Assembly (NCBI RefSeq): GCF_019703515.2
Contig: NC_059346.1
Coordinates: 54,289,501-54,353,500 of the forward strand
DNA from: Myxocyprinus asiaticus
Lineage: Eukaryota; Chordata; Actinopteri; Cypriniformes; Catostomidae
Length of the DNA stretch: 64,000 nt
Direction of reading: 5' to 3'
The stretch's first letter is position 1. Each line of letters starts with the position of its first letter. The notes below the pieces were generated by a model, which saw only the letters and a list, made by a program, of their open reading frames with translations, was not told the origin of the DNA and made no database searches. Below are positions 24,592 through 59,880 of this stretch, in pieces. A program made the translations under genes and the position numbers.

Positions 24592-25829
24592 AATAAAGTA
24601 GTTTGCAAGAGTAGGGAAACCGTCACGGTAGCATCATTTGCAGTGTGTCATGGAAGTGGGTGGACTCTCTGATTGGTGGATCTCTCTTCAGGATCATGGG
24701 TAGTGTAGTACTTCACCAGGAATTCTGCTATTAAACAATTTGTTTTATTTTTTATTAAGTTGAAATAAAAAATAATAATAAATAAAATAAAATTCTTGTT
24801 GCACTCTAATCTCTGTCCTGGCTATTATTTTGTGATGCAATTTAAACTTTGTTATGCAGCACTTTTCGTGGTACTGTCTCCTTAAGATGAATCATTTATG
24901 TTGTATCTTTCCTCATTTTGTAAGTCGTTTTGGATTAAAGCACCTGCTAAATGAATAAATATAAATATAAATGCAAGTAATAAAAACTGATGGCTTCAGT
25001 AGAAGCATATACCATCGATGAACAACCTTGGAGCTCACAGTGGGTCTGTGTTTCAAGGTTTATACAGTAAGTTATCTTTAACAATCTATTCCCCTATTGA
25101 GAAAATGAATGGTATTTTTACTTCCTGACCTAGACTGTTGCAATATATACAGTGACTCAGTGACCTTCAGTCCCTGTGAATCTCCCATAACAGAGCTTCT
25201 CTTCTTCTTTTATTGCTTCTTCTGTTGCTCTTTCTTGGTTTTCACATTGTCTTGCTATATATGTCTTCTCAAGCCTTTTTCTTTCTACTTCAGCCCACAG
25301 TTCGACCAGGCTACAGTTTGAAAAGCAAACAGTCTGTTCTCTTCTGTCCCTCTCCAACGATCAGTGCACTTTAACATTCCTTCCCAAACGCCGGCGTCAG
25401 TCTCTCCCCGATGACCCAGCACGCTTCGACAGCTGGCCTAACGCACTCTGCTCCCCTCTCATGTCCTCCGGCACCCACAGTTGGGTACTTGACGTGGGCA
25501 CAAGTGCTGCCTTCAAAGTTGGCGTCTGTTATGCCAGCATGGAACGCAAGGGGTCCGGCAATAACGCCCGGCTGGGCTACAACACAAAATCATGGGTGCT
25601 TTCACATTATGATGGAGACTTCTCTTTCTGCCATGATGGATGTAATGTGGGGATAGCAGTGGCCAAGAAGCCGAAGAGAGTGGGACTTCTACTGGATTGG
25701 CCAACTCAGACACTGCTGTTCTACGATCCTGACTCTATGTTTGTGCTACATGTAGTCAGACATGCTTTCAGTGAGCCTCTGCAGGCCGCCTGTGCAGTGG
25801 CCGATCAGAGTGTATCTATAGTGCACTAA
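13132..25829 (+). CDS. bspry: BSPRY, B-box and SPRY domain protein (6 exons)
   Basis: The coding exons are 13132-13527, 15527-15625, 16144-16374, 20109-20134, 20245-20369 and 25294-25829 (stop TAA 25827-25829). They sum to 1413 nt, 470 aa, with all phases compatible and GT/AG borders throughout. Order of parts: an acidic N-terminus; a B-box (C88, H91, C99, C107, C110, C116, H119, where C116 stands where most B-boxes have His); a coiled coil in exon 3 ([20 protein letters not shown]); and a C-terminal SPRY domain in the last exon. There is no RING finger, which separates BSPRY from TRIM proteins. In mammals BSPRY binds 14-3-3 proteins and modulates the epithelial calcium channel TRPV5; that role is family knowledge. 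I identified it by matching segments such as [16 protein letters not shown] and VADQSVSIV to vertebrate BSPRY. Confidence 0.93.
13826..14510. mobile_element. Foldback TTAA-type MITE in BSPRY intron 1
   Basis: The left arm starts GAAAGGAATGGTTCACCCAA and includes TCATTTACTCACCC; the right arm ends GTGAGTAAAT and GTGAACTATTCCTTTAA, its complement. Inner arms also pair (ACATGGATCAAGCC against the left-arm complement). About 690 bp, with no coding capacity. Confidence 0.8.
14815..15160 (+). mobile_element. tRNA-SINE, with head, in BSPRY intron 1
   Basis: The A-box region GGTAGCTCAGCGAGTATTGA and B box GTTTGAATCCA precede the shared body GTGCTGAGTGACTCCAGCC. Flanked by an approximate duplication AAATGGGTAAG (left 14799-14809; right from 15161). 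The 3' end is AAAGGGGAGAAAATCC plus a poly-A run. Confidence 0.85.
15227..15276. repeat. (TA)n microsatellite
   Basis: About 50 bp of alternating TA in BSPRY intron 1. Confidence 0.95.
15527..15625 (+). CDS. bspry: BSPRY exon 2
   Basis: 33 codons, [13 protein letters not shown] onward, phase 0 to phase 0. The acceptor (TTTTAAAAAG|AAT) has a poor pyrimidine tract, but the protein match supports it. Confidence 0.85.
16144..16374 (+). CDS. bspry: BSPRY exon 3 (coiled coil)
   Basis: 77 codons. The AG at 16142-16143 keeps phase and gives [14 protein letters not shown]; the nearer AG at 16156-16157 would shift the frame. Ends ...TMLV at donor GTGAGT. Confidence 0.85.
16751..18623. mobile_element. 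1.9-kb element with hairpin TIRs
   Basis: The left end TTATTGTATGCGACTCATGC (16751) and right end GAGTCGCATACAATAA (to 18623) are inverted. Each 43-bp terminus is itself nearly palindromic, starting TTATTGTATG and finishing CATACAATAA. Similarity continues inward (GAAACAAATC against its complement near 18565). No transposase; a SINE sits inside at 17262-17699. Superfamily not determined. Confidence 0.7.
17262..17699 (-). mobile_element. tRNA-SINE (minus), near full length
   Basis: Reading on minus: GGCCTGGGTAGCTCAACAAG head with A box, B-box region GAGTTCTAATCCAGG, body, and A-rich 3' end (seen on + as TTTTCTCCCAATTTGGAATG). Nested inside the 16751-18623 element in BSPRY intron 3. Confidence 0.85.
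18872..20024. mobile_element. Foldback Tc1 derivative (two inverted transposase 5' halves)
   Basis: The ends CACTCACCGGCCACTTTAT and AAAGTGGCCGGTGAGTG are flanked by TA. From both ends about 400 bp are inverted copies of each other: each contains the Tc1 N-terminal reading frame beginning [14 protein letters not shown], with helix-turn-helix text [13 protein letters not shown]. No catalytic core (DDE) is present. The right arm is the reverse complement of the left, so this is a self-complementary derivative of a Tc1-like element. Confidence 0.85.
20109..20134 (+). CDS. bspry: BSPRY exon 4 (26-nt microexon)
   Basis: Encodes NSNQEIFD plus two bases of the next codon, between CTCACAG and GTACTT. 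It matches the QEIFER stretch of mammalian BSPRY. Too short to be found by open-frame length. Confidence 0.85.
20245..20369 (+). CDS. bspry: BSPRY exon 5
   Basis: Reads (R)[16 protein letters not shown] through [11 protein letters not shown]. Acceptor GTCAG, donor GTAAGT, ends in phase 1. Confidence 0.88.
21088..22160 (+). pseudogene. Tc1-like transposase pseudogene
   Basis: Frames with Tc1 features follow one another: helix-turn-helix region [20 protein letters not shown] (21.1-21.4 kb), then DEXXX-type core text in other frames, then a C-terminal piece where DNA reads CTCAATCCGATTGAGCATCT (NPIEHL). Several frameshifts and stops break it. No function expected. Confidence 0.8.
22125..22950. 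repeat. ~0.8-kb inverted repeat of Tc1 5' halves
   Basis: The left arm (CAGCCACAACATTAAAACCA, 22130) mirrors the right arm ending at 22950. Both arms carry the frame with [13 protein letters not shown], or its complement, facing a centre near 22570. Confidence 0.75.
22960..24543 (-). mobile_element. Complete Tc1-like transposon, apparently intact
   Basis: Termini CAGGTGCATCTCAATCAATT (22960) and GAGATGCACCTG (to 24543), flanked by TA on both sides. The inverted repeats are long, about 210 bp each, and near-identical (both carry TAGTTTAAGTCTTTGGTTC or its complement). Between them is one uninterrupted transposase frame on minus. 1584 bp in all, the usual size of an autonomous Tc1 element. It lies in BSPRY intron 5, antisense to the gene. 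Confidence 0.93.
23240..24280 (-). CDS. Tc1-like transposase, intact DD34E
   Basis: 346 aa from the first ATG; the start at residue 13 ([12 protein letters not shown]) is more typical of the family. The N-terminus has paired helix-turn-helix DNA-binding text ([15 protein letters not shown]) and a basic stretch GRKKCGRKR. The catalytic triad is all present: D in [10 protein letters not shown] in [12 protein letters not shown] and E in [12 protein letters not shown], with exactly 34 residues between the last two. The C-terminus runs on to a normal stop. There is no internal stop or frameshift, so this copy may be recently active. It would cut and paste the element at TA sites. Confidence 0.95.
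   Translation of the reverse strand: MVSQFGSLGYTIMGKTADLTVVQKTIIDTLHKEGKPQTFIAKEAGCSQSAVSKHVNRKLSGRKKCGRKRCTTNQENRSFMRIVKQNRFKNFGELHKEWTEAGVKASRATTHRRVKEFGYSCRIPLVMPLLNHRQHQRRLTWAKEKKNWTVAQWSKVLFSDESKFCISFGNQGPRVWRKGGEAHSPSCLKSSVMFPQSVMIWGAMSSAGVGPLCFLKTKVTAPVYQEILEHFMLPSADQLFKDADFIFQQDLTPAHTAKSTKSWLNDHGVGVLDWPANSPDLNPIENLWGIVKRKMRNKRPKNADELKATVKETWASIPPQQCHKLITSMPRRLEAVINAKGAPTKY
24544..24590. repeat. (TA)n microsatellite
   Basis: TA run directly at the right end of the intact Tc1 element; it may have been the TA-rich target. Confidence 0.95.
24897..24975 (+). mobile_element. SINE tail fragment
   Basis: GTAAGTCGTTTTGGATTAAA followed by CACCTGCTAAATGAATAAAT repeats matches the tail of the SINE at 9299-9482. 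No tRNA head. Confidence 0.6.
25294..25829 (+). CDS. bspry: BSPRY exon 6 (SPRY domain)
   Basis: The two bases CC complete a GCC codon with exon 5; the frame then runs open to the TAA. It contains [44 protein letters not shown] and [17 protein letters not shown], the PRY/SPRY pattern, and ends in [10 protein letters not shown]. Confidence 0.95.
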
Positions 25830-26308
25830 ACACAGTATGAGTGCTAATGAGTGAAGGAATGGTAGATTTAATGTTTTCAGGATGCAAAATAGTTTGAAGC
25901 AATTTTATAACATTCTTTCATAAATGTTTTTACATTATCTGTGCCATTGATGACTAGGAAGAATGCATGACATATGAAAAGAAAGTGTGTTCTATTAGAA
26001 GTTCTGGATCATTTAATCATATAAAAGATAATTTTTATTATATTCACAGACCAAGAATTTTTAGATTTTGCCAAACTGTTTAAATTGTAAGAGTGAAATG
26101 TGCCAGACACTGTTTTTATATTTATGTCTTTTAACTTATTGGAATGATCTTATTGAAGTTATTGGAAAGTCTCTTTCAAGAAAAGTTGTATTTATGTAAA
26201 AATCTGAGCAATTACTGCTGACTATTTATTATCTGTATTTCATAGAAAATAGTTAAATTTGTTTGTGACAGAACATTACCTTTATTTTCATATTTTCTGT
26301 GCATGAGA

Positions 26309-26314
26309 AATAAA
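26309..26314 (+). terminator. Likely BSPRY poly(A) signal AATAAA
   Basis: The first AATAAA I see after the BSPRY stop, 480 bp downstream. An L2 copy starts almost immediately after it, so the sequence that would form the downstream GU-rich element now lies 1.6 kb away or is replaced by L2 sequence. Confidence 0.55.
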
Positions 26315-26321
26315 GAATTCA

Positions 26322-27901
26322 AATCAAATCAAATCAAATCACTTTATTGTCACACAGCCATATACACAAGTGCATTGGTGTGTGAAATTCTTGGGTGCAG
26401 TTACGATCAATATAGCAGTCGTGACAGTGATGAGACATATACCAATTTACAAAAACATCAAATTAACACAACACAAATTAAATATCTGATATACACATAA
26501 TTACACTCAACAATATACAAATAATAACATACACTGTACAGTATACAATACGCACTATATAGATACACATTATTCAATAAAAATATATAAAAAAAAGGAT
26601 GTATAGTAGTAAATATAGAATGTACAGTATTGTACTGTATTGACATTCAGGCTGTCGGTTGATAGTCAGTTGTTAAGAGAGAACATAATATAATAATAAT
26701 AATATAATTTATGACAGTCCGGTGTGAGATATAAGAGTAAGAGTAATAAAGTGCAGTGCTGATGTATTTTGATCGTGGGAGATCAAGAGTTCAAAAGTCT
26801 GATTGCTTGGGGGAAGAAGCTGTCATGAAGTTGGCTGGTGCGGGTCCTGATGCTGCGATACCGCCTGCCTGATGGTAGCAGTGAGAACAGCCCATGGCTC
26901 GGGTGGCTGGAGTCTCTGATGATCCTCCGAGCTTTTTTCACACACCGCCTTGTATATATTTCCTGGAGGGAGGGAAGCTCACCTCCAATGATGTGTCTGG
27001 CAGTTTACACCACCCTTTGCAGTGCTTTGCGGTTGTGGGCGGTGCTATTGCCGTACCAGGCGGAGATGCAGCCAGTCAGGATGCTCTCTACAGTGCAGGT
27101 GTAGAACCGTGTGAGGATGTGGCGGTTCATTCCAAACTTCCTCAGCCATCTCAGGAAGAAGAGGCGCTGATGAGCCTTCTTCACAACGACTTCAGTGTGG
27201 ATGGACCATGTGAGTTCCTCAGAGATGTGGACACCCAGGAACTTGAAGCTGCTGACTCTCTCCACCGGTGCTCCATTGATGGTGATGGGACTGTGTTCTC
27301 TGTCTTTTCTTCTGAATTCCACCACAAGCTCCTTTGTCTTACTGACGCTGAGGGAGAGGTTGTGCTCCTGACACCAGTGTGTCAGAGTGTGCACCTCCTC
27401 TCTGTAGGCTGTTTCATCATTGTCAGTGATCAGACCTACCACCGTCGTGTCATCAGCAAACTTAATGATGGCATTGGAGCTGTGTGTTGCCACACAGGCA
27501 TGTGTGTACAAGGAATACAGTAGTGGTTTGAAAACACCCCTGTGGGGCTCCAGTGTTGAGGGTCAGTGAGGAGGAAATGTTGCTGCCTGTTCTAACCACC
27601 TGGCGTCTGCTTGACAGGAAGTCCAGGATCCAGCTGCACAGCGAGCTGTTTAAGCCCAGAGCCCGGAGTTTCTCATCAAGCTTGGAGGGCACTATGGTGT
27701 TGAATGCTGAGCTGTAGTCTACAAACAGCATTCTCACATAAGTGTTCTTTTTTTCCAGGTGGGAGAGAGCAGTGTGTATTGTAGATGCAATGGCATCATC
27801 AGTGGAGCGGTTGTTGCGGTAAGCAAACTGCAGCGGGTCAAGAGAGAGAGGCAGCACAGAGCAGATGCAATCTCTGATTAGTCTCTCAAAGCATTTGCTT
27901 T
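26322..27901 (-). mobile_element. L2 LINE, 5'-truncated, with TSD
   Basis: The minus strand encodes reverse transcriptase: [34 protein letters not shown] and [10 protein letters not shown] (27.5-27.86 kb), then in another frame [15 protein letters not shown] (catalytic FADD box) and KELVVEFRRK at 27.0-27.5 kb. A small deletion after GAPQG breaks the frame. The 3' end is the L2-type short tandem (GATTT)n, seen on + as AAATC repeats at 26321-26340. GAATTCA flanks it at 26315-26321 and 27902-27908. It is a dead fragment. Confidence 0.9.
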
Positions 27902-27939
27902 GAATTCATGCCACCTAATCATAAACTTTAAATGGTTAT

Positions 27940-28515
27940 GTAATTAAAATATGATATTTGAATTTTTCATTGTGAAAATATTACTGGTGCCATCCAGTAA
28001 CAGTGCCTTTTAAGTCTTAAAGGAATAGTTCACCCAAAAATGAAAATTCTCTCATCATATACTCACCCTCATGCCATCCCAGATGTGTATGACTTTCTTT
28101 CTTCTGCTGAACACAAACAAAGATTTTTAGAAGAATATTTCAACTCTGTAGGTCCATACAATACAAGTGAATGGTGACCAGAACTTTGAAGCTCCAAAAA
28201 GCACATAAAGTCAGCATAAAAGCAATCCATGGAGAACAGAACAGACCAAAATATAACACCTTTTTCACTGTACACTTGGTCACCATTCACTTGTATTGTA
28301 TGGACCTACAGAGCTGAGATCATCTTCTAAAAATCTTTGTGTTCAGCAGAAGAAAGAAAGTCATACACATCTGGGATGGCATGAGGGTGAGTAAATGATG
28401 AGAGAATTTTCATTTTTGGGTGAACTACCCCTTTAAGACTTTAAAGGCACCGTTACTGGATGGCACCAGTAATATTTTCACAATGGAAATTTCAAATATC
28501 ATATTTTAATTACAT
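27940..28515. mobile_element. Nested palindrome: one foldback element inside another
   Basis: Outer arms of about 77 bp (27940-28016 and 28437-28515) share TTACTGGTGCCATCCAGTAA and its complement. At their centre sits a complete TTAA-type MITE (28017-28436) that is itself foldback. Confidence 0.8.
28017..28436. mobile_element. TTAA-type foldback MITE (complete)
   Basis: Starts TTAAAGGAATAGTTCACCCA and ends GGGTGAACTACCCCTTTAA; inner arms also pair (CAAGTGAATGGTGACC and its complement). Best preserved of the family in this window. Confidence 0.85.
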
Positions 28516-28654
28516 TTTTCATTTTTGGCCGCAGTGGCAAAAGCTCAAAGCTGGTAGGAGGTTGCTGGTTTGAGCCCTGTAAGGCTTTTTTTTTTTATTT
28601 ATTTATTTTACTTTTTTTGTAAGTGCTTGTAAGCACTTTTGTTTATGTTGTGCT

Positions 28655-29404
28655 GGTCAGTAAGGCAATCATCACACTGACATCTAGGGGCTTGGATGCA
28701 GCATCAATCAAACGCAATAGTTTTCAGTGACTGATGCCATTGTAGGAATTAACTTTTAATAGTCAGCCATGATTAATTTAATACATGAGTGAAAGTGTCT
28801 AATAGGGTGGTTACTTACAATAAAGGTGCACTAAGTAATTTTTTGAAGTATGTCAATGTGGCTTACATTGACTTACACTGACACCTAGTGGCCCAGATGA
28901 AGCATCATTCAAACACAGTAGTTTTCAGTTACCAATGCCATTGTAGAAATTCACTAAGCATAGTAAACCAGGATTAATATAATCAATGAATGAAAGTGTC
29001 CAATAATAGGGCAGTTACTGGATAAAGCTGGTCATGTGATGTAACATGGCTGCCCCCATGTAGAATAAAATAAGGTTACTAATATGACTGAACTCTTAAT
29101 CTCACATGAGTGGTCATGATTTCATACATATGCTTCAAAGTAAAACTTTTTAAATGAGATAAAAATTACTGAGTGAACCTTTAAGCCCATTGTATTCAGT
29201 TGGTCATGTGATGCTAATATGGCTGCCCCCATGATGCGCCCCTGCCCCATGTAGAATAAACAGCTTTTATAAGGTTACTGATATGACTGAACTCTTCATC
29301 TCACATGAGTGTACACGATGTTATACACATGTTTGAAAATTGCTGTTCATTTCTTCAGGAGTAAAACCTTTTTACTAAGGAAAAAATTACGAAATGCACC
29401 TTTA
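28655..29404. mobile_element. MITE cluster, TAAAGGTGCACT family
   Basis: A full copy runs from TAAAGGTGCACTAAGTAATT (28820) to ACTGAGTGAACCTTTAA (29184). A partial copy without a left end precedes it (28655-28800) and one right half follows (29185-29404, ending AAATGCACCTTTAA). Related copies are at 47586-47706/55290-55375 and 55755-56155. Confidence 0.75.
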
Positions 29405-29490
29405 AGCCCAGGTTGCTCAAGGATTGTCCCTGTAATAAGTGCACTGTGAGTTGTTTTGGATAAAAGCGTCTGCTGAATGACTTTTTACTA
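29405..29490 (+). mobile_element. SINE tail fragment
   Basis: GGTTGCTCAAGGATTGTCCC to TTTTGGATAAAAGCGTCTGC corresponds to the 3' half of the SINE at 9299-9482. Confidence 0.65.
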
Positions 29491-30929
29491 GATTGTGTTT
29501 TTGACTTGAGCGCAATGTGAGAAGGAAAACTTTATAAATAATCAGATTAGAGCTAATAAAGCAAAACAAGCTTATAATTGGTTTCATAAGCATACCTTCC
29601 TTGTGAAAAATATTTTTTATATCTGTTTAATGATTTATCTTTTTAATGATTTTGTTACATCACTACCTAAAACTTCTATTTATCTTTAAAAATGCACAAC
29701 TAAGGTTAACAAGTCGTTGTATGTCACTTGCAATATGGAATGTATACATTTGGGTAATCTGAGTTTGACTGTGCGTGCATTTGAAGGATCTGTAATTTGG
29801 TAAAATAATCTTCTTTATGCACCTGTAATCCAAAACAAATTGCCACATTGTAAAGACCTTCAGATCTCTGCAGTTTGTCTGGCTAAAGCTCTGTCACTCC
29901 ACTAGAGGGTAGCAGGAGACAATATTGTATTTCTTCTAGTTCATCATCAGAGCTAATTATTTTAGAGCACCTTGGAGAATACACGAGGACTTCATATATT
30001 TATATAAATATTTCTAACCACATAAAATTACAATTCATCAAAATGTAAAGTTTTATTTTATTTTAGACACTAGAAATGAACTTATTTTACTTACCTGGAA
30101 TCAAGACAATGTTGGGCTACAATATTATCACTGTATATCATTTAGAGCTGTCCTTCTTTCATATATGGCACTATAGCAATTTAAAAAGAAAATAAGTCAA
30201 TGTATAAATTAATGGCTTTAATAACAATAAAATGACAGAATTTATTTAAATTGTCAATTTTTCAAATATGAACGAAAAACCGAGTTGACATCACCTAGAA
30301 TTTTATGTATTAAAAAAGCGGTCCTTTTTTAAAGTGTAATTGTTTTCAGAGAGAACGTTGCAGCAATATTCCGACAGGCTCTCTTTCTGAATAGTGCCAA
30401 AAAGAACATGTCATTACCCCCCAATAGTATTTAATTAAGCCAATGACCCTTCCTTTTTATTATTTTTCTGTCGAAAACCCATAATCTTTATTACATCTTT
30501 TAAAGTAAAGATTAAAGATGTTGCAATACTGGTCTACTTCTAATAAAAAAGCACTAATGTACACTCCAGTGAGTATGTGGATGATCTAAAGGTCAGTACT
30601 GGGTAAATATTAAAAGGCTACTTAGAAATCAATAACAAAGAAATGTTTAAGTTTTATATAGAATTTGGCCAAACAAAAGAGAGCAAACTTCCTTCATGCT
30701 CTAATCACAAGCAGTATAAAAGGGTGAACTTCACTTTTTTTTCTTTGGACAAAATAGAACAATGAATGTTTTTTTGATGTGGTCACTTTTTATTTTCAGG
30801 CAGCATTTCCTGTTTTAGAAGGAAGAAGGAAACAGCGAGATTATATATTTTTTCCAGTAGGATCTATGTACATTTTTTGATGACTGAGCTAGCATTTCCT
30901 TCTATTATAACAGTTACAGGACAGGTTAG
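29491..30929. other. COQ4 3' flank, otherwise unrecognised
   Basis: No exon other than the COQ4 3' UTR is expected here. A minus-strand AATAAA lies at 30789-30794, about 135 bp after the COQ4 stop. Confidence 0.4.
30789..30794 (-). terminator. Candidate COQ4 poly(A) signal
   Basis: AATAAA on the minus strand (TTTATT on plus), about 135 bp beyond the stop codon at 30930-30932. Confidence 0.4.
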
Positions 30930-56396
<25,467 letters not shown>

Positions 56397-56834
56397 CGCA
56401 GCGAGCTAAAATACTGCATTTAAATATTATTTTCTAAATGATCAAAAACCTCGTGTTAGATAACATATGTGCGATTATTCATGGTCACGCTTTCGCAGTT
56501 CTGATTAGCAAATGTGCTACTGGGGAGGTCAGGAAGTTTCCCTGAACAACACGCGTTGTTTACAGTTGCCACATCATTTACTTGTCTCTCATCAAACTAA
56601 TGAAATATTCCACTCTAAAAAAACGTTATAAAATACCTCCATATGAACGTTGATAATAATATCCGCGAGCGTTTGAGAAAAGGTTACGGAGAGAGCATGT
56701 TAGCGTGACCATCCTCGCGGTGATGCGTGTTTACTGCTATCTTCTATATCGTTTCACAATGTGGGAGGTTTAGCTGGCGCCAATTTGAAGCTCAACCACC
56801 CAAAGTTGTTTCACAGAGTATTTGAGGGACTTTG
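56397..56834. promoter_or_regulatory. Possible bidirectional COQ4/TRAF2 promoter
   Basis: Between the probable COQ4 first exon (-) and a probable TRAF2 5' UTR exon (+) ending at TTTG|GTGAGT (56834). Free of recognisable repeats, with more CpG (e.g. CTCGCGGTGATGCG, GGCGCCAATTTG) than its surroundings. Promoter function and the UTR exon are inferences. Confidence 0.45.
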
Positions 56835-58029
56835 GTGAGTAACTTTAACATTATTTTTGTGAGAGAACCTTTCGCCGCCGTGTGCCTTTAATTCGGTAGT
56901 GTGCGCGTGTTGTGCGGGTTCTAGTTTAGCGAGTTGCCATACTGAACGACATCGTAGCTCGATTTACAGTGTGTGTACTGTTACAGGCATTTCTACGTTT
57001 GCTTATATAGGTTTATGTGGTAGCTATGAGGGCACTTGATAGATATCACACTAGGTAGTACTCTTGTGTTGGTTTTGTTTATTAATATATTGTGTTTTTG
57101 CCAAGGTGAACACGTAGCTTGTATTTAAGGCCTAGATAGGCTGACTTTGGATCTTTGTGACTGGCTGATTTAAAATAAATCGTGGTTTTGGTCGCTCAAG
57201 ATGTGTGCACTTCTGTCAGTTGATGCATTAATGTTGGAAATAGACCTAATGGACTTCCTCAAGCTTGAAACGGGCTTCAGATCATTCTGCTTTGGGAATA
57301 AAACAAAAGATTTGAAGTTTTAATGACTAAAAGCAGATTGTGCTTTGTCAAAACGAAAAGTAGCGTTGTATTCAGTGTTAAGCGTTTAGGTCTATAGGTA
57401 CAACCTCATAAAAATTATTGTATTACATCAATAGCGTACTTGCATAATGTTATATTAGGTAATAGTATTAGGTAAACTAAGGAGTGGAGTCCCGTGTTTC
57501 GTTACTTCAAGTAACAGATTAAAAAACAATGTTGGTATTTTGACACTTTTCAAGAAGTAGTCTTTTGAGACTTAAAATGAAAGGTTTACTGAGGAAAAGA
57601 AAAAAAAAAGAAGATCATTCTGTGATAATTTACTGTCATTGTCGTGAAAGCGTATGAAAGTATTTCTTCTGTACACACACACAGACAAAAGATATTTAGC
57701 AGAATATGGAAGCTGCTTTTAATGAAAGATGATAGTGACAAAGACATAAAAGTACCTCTCAAATCTCATCCACACGTGTGCACTTACAAACCTGGCGCCA
57801 GTGGAGGAGCTAGGGGGTGGCCAGGGGTGGCCGTGGGACCCCACACACAGTTGCCGTTTTGGTCATTTTTTGTCTCGGGCACAATTTAGTTTTTTTAGAG
57901 GTGGAACTGTCTTTGTACAACTGCAACACACGGGAGACTTAACATGTGCGTGCACCAAGGTCGACGCACCTCTCCGTCCCGGGTGTCACTGTATCCACTC
58001 CCCTCCATTTTTGTCCAGTCAGTGAGTGT

Positions 58030-58420
58030 GTTTACATGCACGTTCTTACCCCGATTATGCTTAGTAAGCATGTGTGGTCATGTTAACACAATAAATGGCT
58101 TTCATTTATCGGTGTAAGGTCATAAACGGCGGAAAAATAACTCTGTCGACGCAGGTAGATTTTTGCATGTAAACACTGTTCTTACCGGCTTATCCAATGT
58201 GCACGCGTGTTGTGTGCATGACTCTTCGCGGTTTGTCGTCAAAAGCAGAGAATACCGCGATTTTTTCAAATCTCATGTAAACGCGGATTTCTTGCTTTGT
58301 TGGATTTTTTAAATAATCTGATTTTTGTGAGTTATCAGTTTACTGGTGTGCATGTTAATGTGCTAATTGCGTTTACATACACATTAATTCACTGATTATG
58401 CTTAATAAGCTGATAATGTT
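58030..58420. mobile_element. GTTTACATGCAC-type MITE with direct end repeat
   Basis: TGTTTACATGCACGTTCTTA with CCGATTATGCTTAGTAAGC at 58030 recurs in the same orientation at 58369-58415 (CGTTTACATACACATTAATT, GATTATGCTTAATAAGC). This suggests two copies, the second cut short by a SINE. Confidence 0.55.
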
Positions 58421-58665
58421 GACTCCAGTCAGGCTTCCTAAGCAACCAGTTGGCCTGGATGCTAGGGGGGGGTAGAGTCACGTTGGGGTAACCTCCTCGT
58501 GGTCGCTCTCGTTGGGGAGTTTTGGGTGGATGTCGCGGAGAATTGCGGGAGCCTCCACATGCGCTAGGTCTCCGCGGTAACGCGCTCAACAAGCCGCGTG
58601 ATAAAATGCGCGGATTGATGGTCTCAGACGCTGAGGCAACTGAGATTCGTCCTCCTGCACTCCTC
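58420..58665 (+). mobile_element. tRNA-SINE fragment
   Basis: GTTGACTCCAGTCAGGCTTC, CTAAGCAACCAGTTGGCC and ACTGAGATTCGTCCTCC match the SINE body; both the tRNA head and the 3' end are missing. Confidence 0.75.
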
Positions 58666-59880
58666 GGTAACCAAAAGTCAATTCATCTAGCAAGCTAGCT
58701 ATAGGCCTACTCGTGTTAATACAACAGAAAATTATTATTCAACTATTTAGATAGATAAGTTTAAGTTGTATTAACATGAATAAGAAGAAATATAGCTAGC
58801 CCTTATAGAGATTTGAATGGTTATGTATAAATTTGCCCATTTTTTTTGGTCGGATGAAATTACTAAGCAACAGTTGCAAAAAGAGATAGGGGATATTAAT
58901 TAGGACAATTAAATGGTTTTCTCTCGAATATGTCTCATTTTATCTAACTATGTCACCTGTTGTTAAAAACAATACTTTTTATTATTTATTTGTTAATGAT
59001 ATAAAATAAGCCATGTTCTTCTGTATGAATGCATTAGTGTGAGCTAATTTTGTTTGTGTGTTTGTTTGTTTTTCTAGTGTGACATTTAGGCTAGTACCCA
59101 CATCTCATCCACATTTATGTCTGCAGAATTCAGTGTTCATCTCATAAAGTCAAAAGAATTAAATATGGTATGATTAACTAAATTATGACAAATTATCATG
59201 TGAAACTGTCAGGTGTTAGGTGTCATAAGCATCTCAAATAGGTGTGTGTTGTATTCAGTATTTTGCTCCATAATGGTGGTTGGGTTGTTTGTTCAACCAC
59301 TCGTCATGATGTTGATTGCATTTTGTTGACTGACATAATCCAATTCACATATCCTGACTAGTTAACTCTTTCTATCCTTTTGCATTTTTGTCAAATCCAA
59401 AAAGTGTGATGGTGTTGATAATCTATAATTTGTGCATGATTCACTTAGTATAAGCCATTATGTACATATATGAAATGTAAACTTGATCAATTGATCTATT
59501 GATTAATGTTAGGCCTATGCCAAATCTCCATTTAGGCATTGTTTTTAAGATACTGTTGTCTTTCTAAAATACTGCCAATAATAAATGCTAATCTAATGCG
59601 GATTAACATTAATTTAATGAAAGTTATGACAAAAATAGCAAAAAACAATTGACTTTTTTTAAAAAGAGAGAGGAAAAAGCCTCCTCAAAAGTGGGTGTCG
59701 GCAATGTTTTAGGAAGGTAGTAATAGTACTGTAGAATTGACTGCTAATTACATTTTCACTCGTAAATATGTCGCATTACGGAAGTAAAATGGTTAACCAA
59801 TGCAGTTTCATGCTGACTTAGATGTATGACAGCAGATCTGTCAATGGTCTGCTAAACTGTGCTGTATGTTTTTTTTATAG

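Larger units (their letters stand above)
56835..59880 (+). other. TRAF2 first intron (probable)
   Basis: Holds a MITE pair and a SINE fragment (listed separately) and otherwise AT-rich DNA without supported exons. Confidence 0.4.

Noticed and set aside
26894..27523. 209-aa plus-strand frame
   Set aside because: It is the antisense of the L2 reverse transcriptase on the minus strand.
57644..58025. Coding exon upstream of TRAF2
   Set aside because: Open frames here have no domain, start in simple sequence and lack matching splice sites.
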